Source: JAMLHH01 sp035515235 (GTDB lineage: Bacteria > Bacteroidota > Bacteroidia > Chitinophagales > JADIYW01). Taken from it: 64,000 bases of DNA. The notes under the pieces are model-generated. The model did not search any database. It was not told the DNA's origin and saw only the letters and a list, made by a program, of their open reading frames with translations. The first letter of the stretch is position 1. Each line of letters opens with the position of its first letter. The DNA is taken from contig DATJBS010000019.1 in the NCBI GenBank assembly GCA_035515235.1, positions 1 through 64,000 on the forward strand. The letters are read 5' to 3'. The position numbers and the translations under genes were made by a program. This document shows positions 52,940 through 61,210 of the stretch, piece after piece.

Positions 52940-54292
52940 ATGTTATTAGAATCTAACCGCATAGAATTTAAAGAAAAACTCAATGACGATATTGAAAAAG
53001 AAGTTGTTGCATTCTTAAATTATATTGGTGGTGGAATCATTTACCTAGGCATAAATAAAAAAGGAGAAGTTACAGGCATAGATGAAGCGGATGCTGTTCA
53101 ATTAAAAATCAAGGACAGATTAAAAAATAATATTACACCATCTTGCTTGGGCTTATTTGATATCGTTTTAGAGACAATAAATAACTTGCCTATTATAAAA
53201 TTAATAGTTGCCAGCGGACAAGAACGACCATATTATGTAAAAAAGTATGGAATGTCAGAAAAAGGAGTTTTTATTCGTAAAGGAAGTGCTTCCGAGCCGA
53301 TGTCGACTTCAATGATTGAGTCTTTATTTACTAAACGTACGAGTCATTCCATTGGAAAAATCAGATCTAATAAACAAGATTTAAGATTTGAACAATTAAG
53401 AATTTATTACGATACAGCAGGTAAAACACTTAATGAGCAATTTGCTAAAAATTTAGAATTACTCAATGAGGATGAGCAATATAACTATGCTGCTTATCTT
53501 ATGTCTTATAATAATACCGTTTCAGTAAAAGTTGCAAAATATGCAGGTGTCAATAGAGTTGATTTAGTAGAAAATGAAGAGTTTGGTTTTTGCTCTATTA
53601 TAAAAGCAACAAAACAAGTTTTAGATAAAATTGAATTGGAAAATAATACCTTCACTAAAATCACATCTAAAGAACGTCAGGAAAAAAGAAAGTGGAATGC
53701 ACTTGCATTAAGAGAAGCAATAATCAACGCATTCGTTCATAATGACTATACTTATGAATTAGCACCCAAATTTGAATTTTTTGCAAATAGATTTGAGATC
53801 ACTTCTTATGGAGGATTACCAGAAGGATTGACTATCAATGAGTTTTTTGATGGAGTTTCGATTCCCAGAAGCAAAGAAATTATGCGTATTTATAGAGATA
53901 TGGACTTAGTTGAACAGTTAGGTTCAGGTATTCCAAGAATTTTACAATTTTACAATAAAGATTGTTTTTATTTCTCTGAAAACTATACCAGAATGAGTTT
54001 TGCGATGAATGAAAATTTGAAAATCTCTGAGCAAGTTACCGAGCAAGTTACCGAGCAAGTTACCGAGCAAGTTAAATCCCTCATTAATGTTTTAGACGGA
54101 GAAATGAGCAGACAAGAAATTCAACTCAAAATAGGACTATCTCATAGAGAAAATTTTCGATCTAATTATCTTATGCCGGCTTTAGAGCTTGATATAATTG
54201 TGATGACAATTCCAGAAAAACTTAACAGTAAAAACCAAAAATATAAATTGTCTGTTTTGGGTCATTCTTTAAAAAATGAATTTAATCCCTAA
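52940..54292 (+). CDS. AlbA_2 (Schlafen-like) domain protein with ATPase-like domain and EQVT repeats
   Basis: The 450-residue protein starts with an AlbA_2 domain (ESNRIEFKEKLNDDIEKE; FLNYIGGGIIYLGINKKGEV, about residues 4-40). It continues with an HATPase_c_4-type domain (ALREAIINAFVHNDYTYE, about 256-273; LGSGIPRIL near 331). Next comes a linker of four EQV(T) units (about 364-378) and a winged-helix-like end. Such proteins are usually annotated as transcriptional regulators or RecG-like ATPases; some occur in defence islands. It lies between WbpD- and WbpB-like genes and has no role in sugar synthesis that I know. Confidence 0.8.
   Translation: MLLESNRIEFKEKLNDDIEKEVVAFLNYIGGGIIYLGINKKGEVTGIDEADAVQLKIKDRLKNNITPSCLGLFDIVLETINNLPIIKLIVASGQERPYYVKKYGMSEKGVFIRKGSASEPMSTSMIESLFTKRTSHSIGKIRSNKQDLRFEQLRIYYDTAGKTLNEQFAKNLELLNEDEQYNYAAYLMSYNNTVSVKVAKYAGVNRVDLVENEEFGFCSIIKATKQVLDKIELENNTFTKITSKERQEKRKWNALALREAIINAFVHNDYTYELAPKFEFFANRFEITSYGGLPEGLTINEFFDGVSIPRSKEIMRIYRDMDLVEQLGSGIPRILQFYNKDCFYFSENYTRMSFAMNENLKISEQVTEQVTEQVTEQVKSLINVLDGEMSRQEIQLKIGLSHRENFRSNYLMPALELDIIVMTIPEKLNSKNQKYKLSVLGHSLKNEFNP
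54029..54074 (+). repeat. 12-bp tandem repeat inside the AlbA_2 gene
   Basis: GAGCAAGTTACC occurs three times without change (54029-54040, 54041-54052, 54053-54064), followed by a 10-base partial copy to 54074. It encodes EQVT units. As the unit is a multiple of three, copy-number change would lengthen or shorten the linker without breaking the frame. Confidence 0.95.
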
Positions 54293-54302
54293 ATATCAAT
54301 AT

Positions 54303-55178
54303 ATGAAAAGATTTGCCATCATAGGAGTAGCGGGATATGTAGCGCCGAGACACCTCAAAGCCATCCAAGAGACTGGAAATGTGCTCGTAGCTGCAATGGA
54401 CAAAAGTGATTCTGTTGGAATTTTAGATCAATATTTCCCAGAAACAGCATTTTTTACAGAATTTGAAAGATTCGAAAGATATTTAGCGAAACTTAAAAAC
54501 GAAGGTCAAGGGATAGATTATTTGGTAGTTTGTACCCCTAATTATTTACACGATTCTCATGTAAGATTTGGATTGAGATTAGGAGCAGATGTGATTTGCG
54601 AAAAACCATTGGTCTTAAATCCTCATAATGTAAGAGCAATAGAAGAAGAAGAAAAAGCAACTGGGAAAAAAGTTTTTACCATTTTGCAACTTCGATTACA
54701 ACCAGCTTTAATTCAACTCAAAGAACAGTTAGAATCTCAAAATAATCATCATCACGTTCAATTAAAATATATTACACCAAGAGGTAAATGGTATCAATAC
54801 AGTTGGAAAGGAGATGTAGAAAAATCTGGAGGATTAGCGACTAATATTGGAATACATTTTTTTGATTTATTGATTTGGCTATTTGGAGAAATGAAGGATT
54901 TGAAAGTCAATCATTCAGAAACCGAAAGAATTGCAGGAATCTTAGAATTAGAAAATGCATCTGTGAATTGGTCTTTAAGCATTCAAGCGGAAGATTTACC
55001 CGATTTTTCCATGAAAAGCTATCGCAGTTTAGAAATTGATGGAAATATAATTGAATTCGATAATGGATTCCAAGATTTACACACTAAAAGCTATGAAGAG
55101 ATTTTAGGAGGTAGAGGTTTTGGTGTAGAAGAAGTAAAGTCTTCCATTACAATCGTTAGTAAATTGCGAGCATCTTGA
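54303..55178 (+). CDS. Gfo/Idh/MocA-family oxidoreductase (WbpB/WlbA-like)
   Basis: The 291-residue enzyme has the NAD-binding start FAIIGVAGYVAPRHLKAI and the WlbA hallmarks VCTPNYLHDSHVRFGLRLGA and ICEKPLVLNP (catalytic Lys in EKP). It also has ATNIGIHFFDLLIWLFG. This group oxidises the 3-position of UDP-GlcNAcA. The open frame extends to 54276 within the preceding gene; the ATG at 54303 matches the family start. It is separated from its WbpE/WbpD partners by the AlbA_2 gene. Confidence 0.88.
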   Translation: MKRFAIIGVAGYVAPRHLKAIQETGNVLVAAMDKSDSVGILDQYFPETAFFTEFERFERYLAKLKNEGQGIDYLVVCTPNYLHDSHVRFGLRLGADVICEKPLVLNPHNVRAIEEEEKATGKKVFTILQLRLQPALIQLKEQLESQNNHHHVQLKYITPRGKWYQYSWKGDVEKSGGLATNIGIHFFDLLIWLFGEMKDLKVNHSETERIAGILELENASVNWSLSIQAEDLPDFSMKSYRSLEIDGNIIEFDNGFQDLHTKSYEEILGGRGFGVEEVKSSITIVSKLRAS

Positions 55179-55241
55179 ATGTATAAAATAAGGAAACTAT
55201 TCTATCCAAATAATTTGACTAGTCATTAATTTATTTAAACA

Positions 55242-55272
55242 TTTGACTTAAAGAAAGAGATATCTATATTTG
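55242..55272 (+). promoter_or_regulatory. Promoter of the nonulosonic acid operon
   Basis: TTTG (55242-55245), 19 bases, TATATTTG (55265-55272): both boxes and the spacing match the Bacteroidota consensus. The -7 box ends 18 bases before the pseB ATG. It is the best promoter seen in the window. Confidence 0.8.
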
Positions 55273-55290
55273 TACTACTAAATTTAAATA

Positions 55291-56313
55291 ATGCAAGAAA
55301 ATAGTTTAAATGGAAAATCTGTTCTTATAACTGGAGGAACAGGATCATTCGGGAAATGCTTTACAAAAACTATACTTGAAAGATGGCCAAATGTTAAACG
55401 ATTAGTTATCTACTCTAGAGATGAGCAGAAACAGTTTCATATGGCCCAAGAATTTCCTACATCAAAATATCCAATGATTAGATATTTCATTGGTGATGTT
55501 CGTGATTTTGACAGATTGAAAACAGCTTTAAATGGAATAGATACTGTCATTCATACAGCTGCCATGAAACATGTTCATATTGCTGAGTATAATCCTAATG
55601 AGTGTATTAAAACTAATATACATGGTGCTGAAAATTTAATTCGCGCATCATTAGAAATGAATGTACAAAATGTAGTAGCTCTATCCACAGACAAAGCAGC
55701 TGCTCCTATAAATTTATATGGAGCTACAAAATTAGCTTCTGATAAACTTTTTATTGCTGCAAATAATATAAAAGGAAGTCAAGACATTAAGTTTTCTGTA
55801 GTTCGCTATGGTAATGTTATGGGATCTAATGGTTCTGTTATGCCTTTTTTCTTAGAAAAAAGAAAAACAGGAACTTTGCCTATTACCGATCCTACAATGA
55901 CTAGGTTTAATATCAGCTTAGAAGATGGAGTGGACATGGTTTTATACGCTTTATTTAATGCGTGGGGTGGAGAATTATATGTTCCTAAAATTCCGTCATA
56001 TAAAGTCACTGAATTAGCTGAAGCAATCGGACCTGAGTGTGAAAAACCAGTAATCGGTATTAGGCCAGGTGAAAAAATTCACGAAGAAATGATTACTTCT
56101 TCTGACTCCTTTAATACTTATGATATTGGTAAATACTATTCTATTCTTCCTCAAGTTCCAGGTTGGTCAGTAGATAAATATGTTAAACACTTCAATGCAG
56201 TCAAAGTTCCTCAAGGTTTTTGTTATAGCTCTGGAGCTAATACAGAATGGTTAGACGTAGAGGCTTTACGTAAGTTAATCGTTGAATTTGTTGATCCAAC
56301 ATTCACTGTTTAG
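55291..56313 (+). CDS. pseB: UDP-GlcNAc 4,6-dehydratase (inverting), PseB
   Basis: PseB begins pseudaminic acid synthesis by dehydrating and epimerising UDP-GlcNAc. The 340-residue SDR has GGTGSFGKCF (15-24) and the catalytic set D134, K135 and Y143 in STDKAAAPINLYGATKL, which line up with the known PseB residues. HTAAMKHVHIAEYNP is also typical. It is first in a tight plus-strand operon. Confidence 0.93.
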   Translation: MQENSLNGKSVLITGGTGSFGKCFTKTILERWPNVKRLVIYSRDEQKQFHMAQEFPTSKYPMIRYFIGDVRDFDRLKTALNGIDTVIHTAAMKHVHIAEYNPNECIKTNIHGAENLIRASLEMNVQNVVALSTDKAAAPINLYGATKLASDKLFIAANNIKGSQDIKFSVVRYGNVMGSNGSVMPFFLEKRKTGTLPITDPTMTRFNISLEDGVDMVLYALFNAWGGELYVPKIPSYKVTELAEAIGPECEKPVIGIRPGEKIHEEMITSSDSFNTYDIGKYYSILPQVPGWSVDKYVKHFNAVKVPQGFCYSSGANTEWLDVEALRKLIVEFVDPTFTV

Positions 56314-56316
56314 TAT

Positions 56317-57501
56317 ATGAAAGCAATACCATACGGTCGTCAAAATATTACGGAAGATGACATTTCTGCGGTAGTAGAAGCATTACAGTCAGATTATTTG
56401 ACTCAAGGTCCTAGGATTACAGAATTCGAAAAGAATTTTTCTAATTATATCGGATCAGAATATTCTGTAGCTGTATCTAACGGAACAGCTGCTTTACATT
56501 TAGCAGTGATGGCATTAGGCTTAAAGCCTGGAAAAAAAGTGATTACTACTCCTATCACTTTTGCTGCTTCTGCTAACTGCGTGAGATATTGTGAAGGAGA
56601 AGTTGTCTTTGCAGATATTGATCCTGAGACGTATTTGATTGATCTAAAAAGCATTGAAAAGATACTTTCAAAATCAAACCCTGGGGAATTCGCTGGCATT
56701 ATCCCTGTTGATTTCGCTGGCAGATCTATTAATTTAGAAGAATTAAGAGCGATAGCAGATAAATATAATCTCTGGATTATTGAAGATGCTTGTCATTCTC
56801 CTGGTGGTTATTTTATAGACAAAAACGGAGAAAAGCAACACTGTGGTAATGGGAAGTTTGCGGATCTTGCTGCATTTTCTTTTCACCCTGTGAAGCATAT
56901 TGCAGCTGGAGAAGGTGGACTTATTTCTACGAATAATCAAAGTCTCTACAATAAATTGATGCAGTTGAGAACACATGGAATTGTTAAAGATAATTCTAGC
57001 TATATCAATTCTCCATCATTTGCATGTGGACAGTCGTCCGAAGAATATCCTGGATGGTATATGGAAATGCAAGAGCTTGGCTATAATTACAGAATCACTG
57101 ATTTTCAAGCGGCATTAGGAAATAGCCAATTAAAAAGAGCTGATGAAGGTATTGTAAAAAGAAGAGAAATTGCTCAAATTTATCAACAAGCTTTTGAAGG
57201 CAAATCTTATATTAAAGGTCAGTCTGGAGTAGTAGAAGGTCATGCGTATCACTTATATGTAATCGAAGTAGAGGACAGATTAGAATTGTATAATTACCTC
57301 CGCACAAATCAGATTTACGCTCAGATTCATTATATACCTTGTCACCTCATGCCTTATTATAAAAATTTGGGCTGGAAAGAAGGCGATATGCCTCATGCTG
57401 AAAGTTATTACAAAAGATGTATCAGCTTACCTATGTATCCAACATTATCTGATGAAGAGCAACAGTATGTGATTGAAAATATAAAAAATTTTTATGAATA
57501 A
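56317..57501 (+). CDS. pseC: UDP-4-keto-6-deoxy-sugar C4 aminotransferase, PseC
   Basis: The 394-residue DegT-family enzyme adds the 4-amino group to the PseB product. The PLP lysine lies in FHPVKHIAAGEGG (K193), and IPYGRQNITEDDISAV and DACHSPGG are characteristic of PseC. It follows pseB by 3 bases and overlaps the GNAT gene by 8. Confidence 0.93.
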   Translation: MKAIPYGRQNITEDDISAVVEALQSDYLTQGPRITEFEKNFSNYIGSEYSVAVSNGTAALHLAVMALGLKPGKKVITTPITFAASANCVRYCEGEVVFADIDPETYLIDLKSIEKILSKSNPGEFAGIIPVDFAGRSINLEELRAIADKYNLWIIEDACHSPGGYFIDKNGEKQHCGNGKFADLAAFSFHPVKHIAAGEGGLISTNNQSLYNKLMQLRTHGIVKDNSSYINSPSFACGQSSEEYPGWYMEMQELGYNYRITDFQAALGNSQLKRADEGIVKRREIAQIYQQAFEGKSYIKGQSGVVEGHAYHLYVIEVEDRLELYNYLRTNQIYAQIHYIPCHLMPYYKNLGWKEGDMPHAESYYKRCISLPMYPTLSDEEQQYVIENIKNFYE

Positions 57502-58210
57502 TAAAGTTGAAAATTATAATTTGCAAATTTTTTTAGAGGGTGAAAACATAAATTTATGTATTCCAACTTCTGAATTTGCGCTAAAATCAACATGGTATAA
57601 TTGGTTTAATGATTTTAGAACTACAAGATTTCTTCGGCAAGGAGTATTTCCTAATACTCCAGAAAAGCAATTGGATTTTTATAACCAAATTATGGCATCA
57701 ACCGACAGATTATCTTTAATTATAAGTAATAAAGAACAATATATAGGAACCATTTCCTTGTCCTTTATTAATCTAGTAAGAAGAACAACTGACATTGCAA
57801 TGCTAATAGGTGAAAAATCTCAATTACCCAATGCAGATTTGTATGCATTAGAAGCAATGGCTTTGATGACGGAGTTTGCCTTCGAGAAAATGGGCATAGA
57901 AAGAATAAGTGCTGGCCAGCATGAAAAACTTAGGAAGTGGCAATATAGGTTGGAAACTATAGGCTATAGAGTGGATGGAATTATTAAGAATGGGTTTATT
58001 AAAGGAAGTGAAGTTGCTAATACAGTAAAAATATCTATCGTCAAAGAAGACTATTTACTAATATTAGAAAATAGGAAGAGTTTATGGGATTCTAGTAAAG
58101 AAATGAAGCGACGAGTAGAGAGTATTCCTTCAGAAATGTTTATTGACAAATTAAGACTGTTTTTTGAAACAGAAGGAGATAAATATTATAAGTCTATATT
58201 TAAATCATAA
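57494..58210 (+). CDS. GNAT N-acetyltransferase, PseH-like position
   Basis: The 238-residue protein has a GNAT core: N-terminal WYNWFNDFRTTRFLRQG, a central YIGTISLSFINLVRRTTDIA, and ALMTEFAFEKMGIERISAGQ. A 50-60 residue C-terminal extension is not typical of small PseH. By position between pseC and the later pseudaminic genes it should acetylate the 4-amino group, but another acyl donor is possible. Confidence 0.75.
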   Translation: MNNKVENYNLQIFLEGENINLCIPTSEFALKSTWYNWFNDFRTTRFLRQGVFPNTPEKQLDFYNQIMASTDRLSLIISNKEQYIGTISLSFINLVRRTTDIAMLIGEKSQLPNADLYALEAMALMTEFAFEKMGIERISAGQHEKLRKWQYRLETIGYRVDGIIKNGFIKGSEVANTVKISIVKEDYLLILENRKSLWDSSKEMKRRVESIPSEMFIDKLRLFFETEGDKYYKSIFKS

Positions 58211-58218
58211 AGAGTTAT

Positions 58219-59079
58219 ATGATTGATAAATTAATTTTAGGAACGGTACAGTTTGGTGTTGATTATGGAATTAATAACTCCATAGGAAAGCCATCTCTAA
58301 ATCAGACTTATGATATTCTCAGTAAAGCAAAAGAAAAAGGTATCAATACCTTAGACACGGCAGATGCTTATGGGAATGCAACAGAGGTTATAGGCGGTTA
58401 CTTAAAAGAACATCCTAATTCCTTTTCGATTAATACAAAGTTTAATCATTTGAATACTCCTTTAAGAGATCAAGTTATTAAATCCCTTGAGCAATTAAAT
58501 TGTACCGTTATAGAAAATTTTTTTTTTCATAACTTCAATTTATATAAAACATATCCAAATACTATAGATGAATTATCTAGATTAAAAGAAGAGAAACTCA
58601 TCAAAAATATTGGAATATCAGTATATGAAAACTCCGAGTTTGAAGAAGCAATAAATAATGATATTATAGATGTCATACAACTTCCTTATAATCTTTTAGA
58701 TAATTCTAATCAAAGAGGAGAATTGATGGCACTTGCCAAAAAAAAGAATAAATCTTTACAAATTCGTTCTGTCTTTTTGCAAGGACTATTTTTTATGAAT
58801 CTCGAAAATATAAATGGTAAACTATCAAAACTAAATCCCTACCTCTTAAAATTACATGAGATATCGAAGAGATTTAAAATTCCTATGGAGCATTTAGCAC
58901 TTCAATATGCAACTCAACAAAACCTTATAGATAATGTTATTATTGGAATCGATAGTGAAGACCAGCTCAACAATAATATACTTGCATTAAACACCATTTT
59001 GTCGGAAGAGGTTATAGAGGAAATCAATAAAATTAATGTTAGAGAAGTGGAATTATTATATCCTAAAAACTGGAAATAA
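58219..59079 (+). CDS. Aldo/keto reductase
   Basis: The 286-residue protein has the AKR start LILGTVQFGVDYGINN and the catalytic tetrad: Asp and Tyr in TLDTADAYGNATEVI, Lys in NTKFNH, His in FFFHNFN. The end VIIGIDSEDQLNNNI fits the cofactor site. Such reductases recur in surface-sugar loci with SpsF-type proteins. It is not a step of the standard pseudaminic pathway, so it should act on an extra keto- or aldehyde-bearing intermediate (inference). Confidence 0.88.
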   Translation: MIDKLILGTVQFGVDYGINNSIGKPSLNQTYDILSKAKEKGINTLDTADAYGNATEVIGGYLKEHPNSFSINTKFNHLNTPLRDQVIKSLEQLNCTVIENFFFHNFNLYKTYPNTIDELSRLKEEKLIKNIGISVYENSEFEEAINNDIIDVIQLPYNLLDNSNQRGELMALAKKKNKSLQIRSVFLQGLFFMNLENINGKLSKLNPYLLKLHEISKRFKIPMEHLALQYATQQNLIDNVIIGIDSEDQLNNNILALNTILSEEVIEEINKINVREVELLYPKNWK

Positions 59080-59853
59080 ATGAATATAATTGCAATTACT
59101 CAAGCAAGAATTGGTTCAACTAGATTACCTGCAAAAATTTTAAAAGAAATAAACGGAAAATCTTTACTAGACTATCATTTGCAAAGAATAAAAAAATCAA
59201 AACTTATTTCGAATACTATTGTAGCAACTACTGACGAAGAAGAATCTGACATAATTGTTGAAATTGCCAATAGAAATCAAGCCCTTTCATACAAAGGCTC
59301 CTTAAACAATGTGTTAGAGAGATTTTATAAAGCAGCAGAATCTCAAAACCCAGATTACATCGTTCGACTAACCTCTGACTGTCCATTAATAGATGCAAAA
59401 GTTATAGATGAAGCATTGGAAATCATAATCAATAATGATTATGATTACGTTGCCACAGGTTTAATACCTAGTTATCCTGATGGTATTTCTATCGAAGTCT
59501 TCTCTTTTTCTGCTTTACAAAAAGCATATTTCGAAGCCGAACTTCAATCTGAAAGAGAACATGTTACTCCTTATATATGGAAAAACTCCACAACTAAGGG
59601 AGGAAGCTTGTTTAAATCATTTAATCTAAAGAATACTATAGATTATTCAAGATATAGATTAACTGTAGATACAATCGAAGACTTCCAGTTAATTGAATTA
59701 TTAATAAATGAAGTTGGAGCAGATAATGACTGGATGGATTACATTAATTATTTAGAGAAAAATTCATCTGCCTTCGAAATTAATAATAAGTACCTGCGTA
59801 ATGAAGGGTATACACAATCACTAAATAACGAAAAAAACATAAATCATGGGTAA
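59080..59853 (+). CDS. SpsF-type cytidylyltransferase-like protein
   Basis: The 257-residue protein has the nucleotidyltransferase start AITQARIGSTRLPAKIL, which is the SpsF signature and not the PARGGSKRIPRKN type of PseF/NeuA. VRLTSDCPLIDAKVIDEAL provides the metal-binding Asp. It starts on the base after the reductase stop and overlaps the class III aminotransferase by 8 bases. It may be the enzyme that makes the CMP-activated sugar, since no canonical PseF is present. Confidence 0.82.
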   Translation: MNIIAITQARIGSTRLPAKILKEINGKSLLDYHLQRIKKSKLISNTIVATTDEEESDIIVEIANRNQALSYKGSLNNVLERFYKAAESQNPDYIVRLTSDCPLIDAKVIDEALEIIINNDYDYVATGLIPSYPDGISIEVFSFSALQKAYFEAELQSEREHVTPYIWKNSTTKGGSLFKSFNLKNTIDYSRYRLTVDTIEDFQLIELLINEVGADNDWMDYINYLEKNSSAFEINNKYLRNEGYTQSLNNEKNINHG

Positions 59854-61153
59854 AGGTCAAGAATTGTACATAAAAGCCAAAAAATTGATTCCTGGCGGTA
59901 CGCAGTTACTATCAAAAAGACCAGAAATGTTTTTGCCTGACCAATGGCCAGCTTACTATAAAAAATCTTTAGGATGTGAGGTTTGGGATTTGGACGACAA
60001 AAAATACATTGACATGAGCTATATGGGAGTTGGTGCTTGTACGATAGGATATGCGGATGAGGATGTTAATGCTGCTGTAGAAAATGTTGTAAAAAACGGC
60101 AATATGTGTACATTGAATGCTCCTGAAGAAGTGGAATTAGCTGAATTATTAATTCAACTTCATCCTTGGGCAGATATGGTAAGATATACCCGCTCTGGTG
60201 GCGAAGCTATGGCAGTTGCTGTAAGAATCGCCAGAGCTGCGACAAAAAAAGATATTGTTTTATTTAGTGGATATCACGGTTGGCATGACTGGTATCTCTC
60301 TGCAAATATTACAGATGAGAAAGCTTTAGATGGTAAATTAATTTCCGGACTTGCTCCATCTGGAATACCTAGAGATCTAAAAAACACTGCATTCCCTTTT
60401 TATTACAACAATAAGCAACAATTTCTTGACTTGATTAACACTCACGGAGATAAAATAGGAGCAGTCGTCGCCGAAACGATTAGGAATATTCAACCTGAGC
60501 CAGGCTTTTTTGAATTATTAATTGAAGAAACCAAAAAGAGGAATATCCCTTTGATTTTCGATGAAGTTTCAAGTGGTTTCAGAACAAATACTGGAGGAGC
60601 CCACATGTTGATGGATATAGAACCTGATATAGCGGTTTTTGCAAAAGGGATGAGTAATGGTTATGCAATGGGTGCTGTTATAGGAAAAGAGTGGGTGATG
60701 GATGCTGCTCAGAATTCATTCATAAGTAGTACATACTGGACTGAGAGAATTGGACCGGCCGCAGCAATTGCTTCTATAAAGAAAATGCTTAAATATAATG
60801 TTCAAGAGCACATGATTAAAGTAGGGAAAATGGTTTTAGACGGATGGAATCAACTTTCTGAAAAACATGGACTGAACATACATACAAATTCTTTTTATCC
60901 ACTTGGTCACTTTGATTTCCCCGAGAATAATATTGAGCTAAAAACTCTTTACACGCAAGAAATGCTCAAAAAAGGATTTTTAGCAACAAATGCATTTTAT
61001 GCTAGTTATTCTCATAAAGAAGAGCACGTAATTGCTTATTTAGAAGCCACAGACGAAGTTTTTGCTACCATAGCTAAAGCAATATCAGAAGGAAATATAG
61101 AGAAATATTTAGAAGGACCAGTTTGCCAAACTGGATTTAAGAGACTTACATAA
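59846..61153 (+). CDS. Class III PLP aminotransferase (glutamate-1-semialdehyde aminomutase-like)
   Basis: The 435-residue enzyme has the class III core: RYTRSGGEAMAVAVRIAR, GYHGWHDWYLS, the cofactor Asp in IFDEVSSGFRTNTGG, and the PLP lysine in FAKGMSNGYAMG (K267). It looks like the HemL branch, but its place between an SpsF gene and pseG argues for a sugar or amino-acid-like substrate rather than heme synthesis. The next gene begins 57 bases later. Confidence 0.85.
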   Translation: MGKGQELYIKAKKLIPGGTQLLSKRPEMFLPDQWPAYYKKSLGCEVWDLDDKKYIDMSYMGVGACTIGYADEDVNAAVENVVKNGNMCTLNAPEEVELAELLIQLHPWADMVRYTRSGGEAMAVAVRIARAATKKDIVLFSGYHGWHDWYLSANITDEKALDGKLISGLAPSGIPRDLKNTAFPFYYNNKQQFLDLINTHGDKIGAVVAETIRNIQPEPGFFELLIEETKKRNIPLIFDEVSSGFRTNTGGAHMLMDIEPDIAVFAKGMSNGYAMGAVIGKEWVMDAAQNSFISSTYWTERIGPAAAIASIKKMLKYNVQEHMIKVGKMVLDGWNQLSEKHGLNIHTNSFYPLGHFDFPENNIELKTLYTQEMLKKGFLATNAFYASYSHKEEHVIAYLEATDEVFATIAKAISEGNIEKYLEGPVCQTGFKRLT

Positions 61154-61210
61154 TTAAATACTAAATATTTCCACCGAATTTACAACAGTCAAATATAATC
61201 AGATCCCCAA

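Noticed and set aside
59846..61153. hemL (glutamate-1-semialdehyde aminomutase for heme)
   Set aside because: The class III fold is similar, but the gene sits inside a sugar operon with no heme genes, so a sugar-related substrate is favoured.
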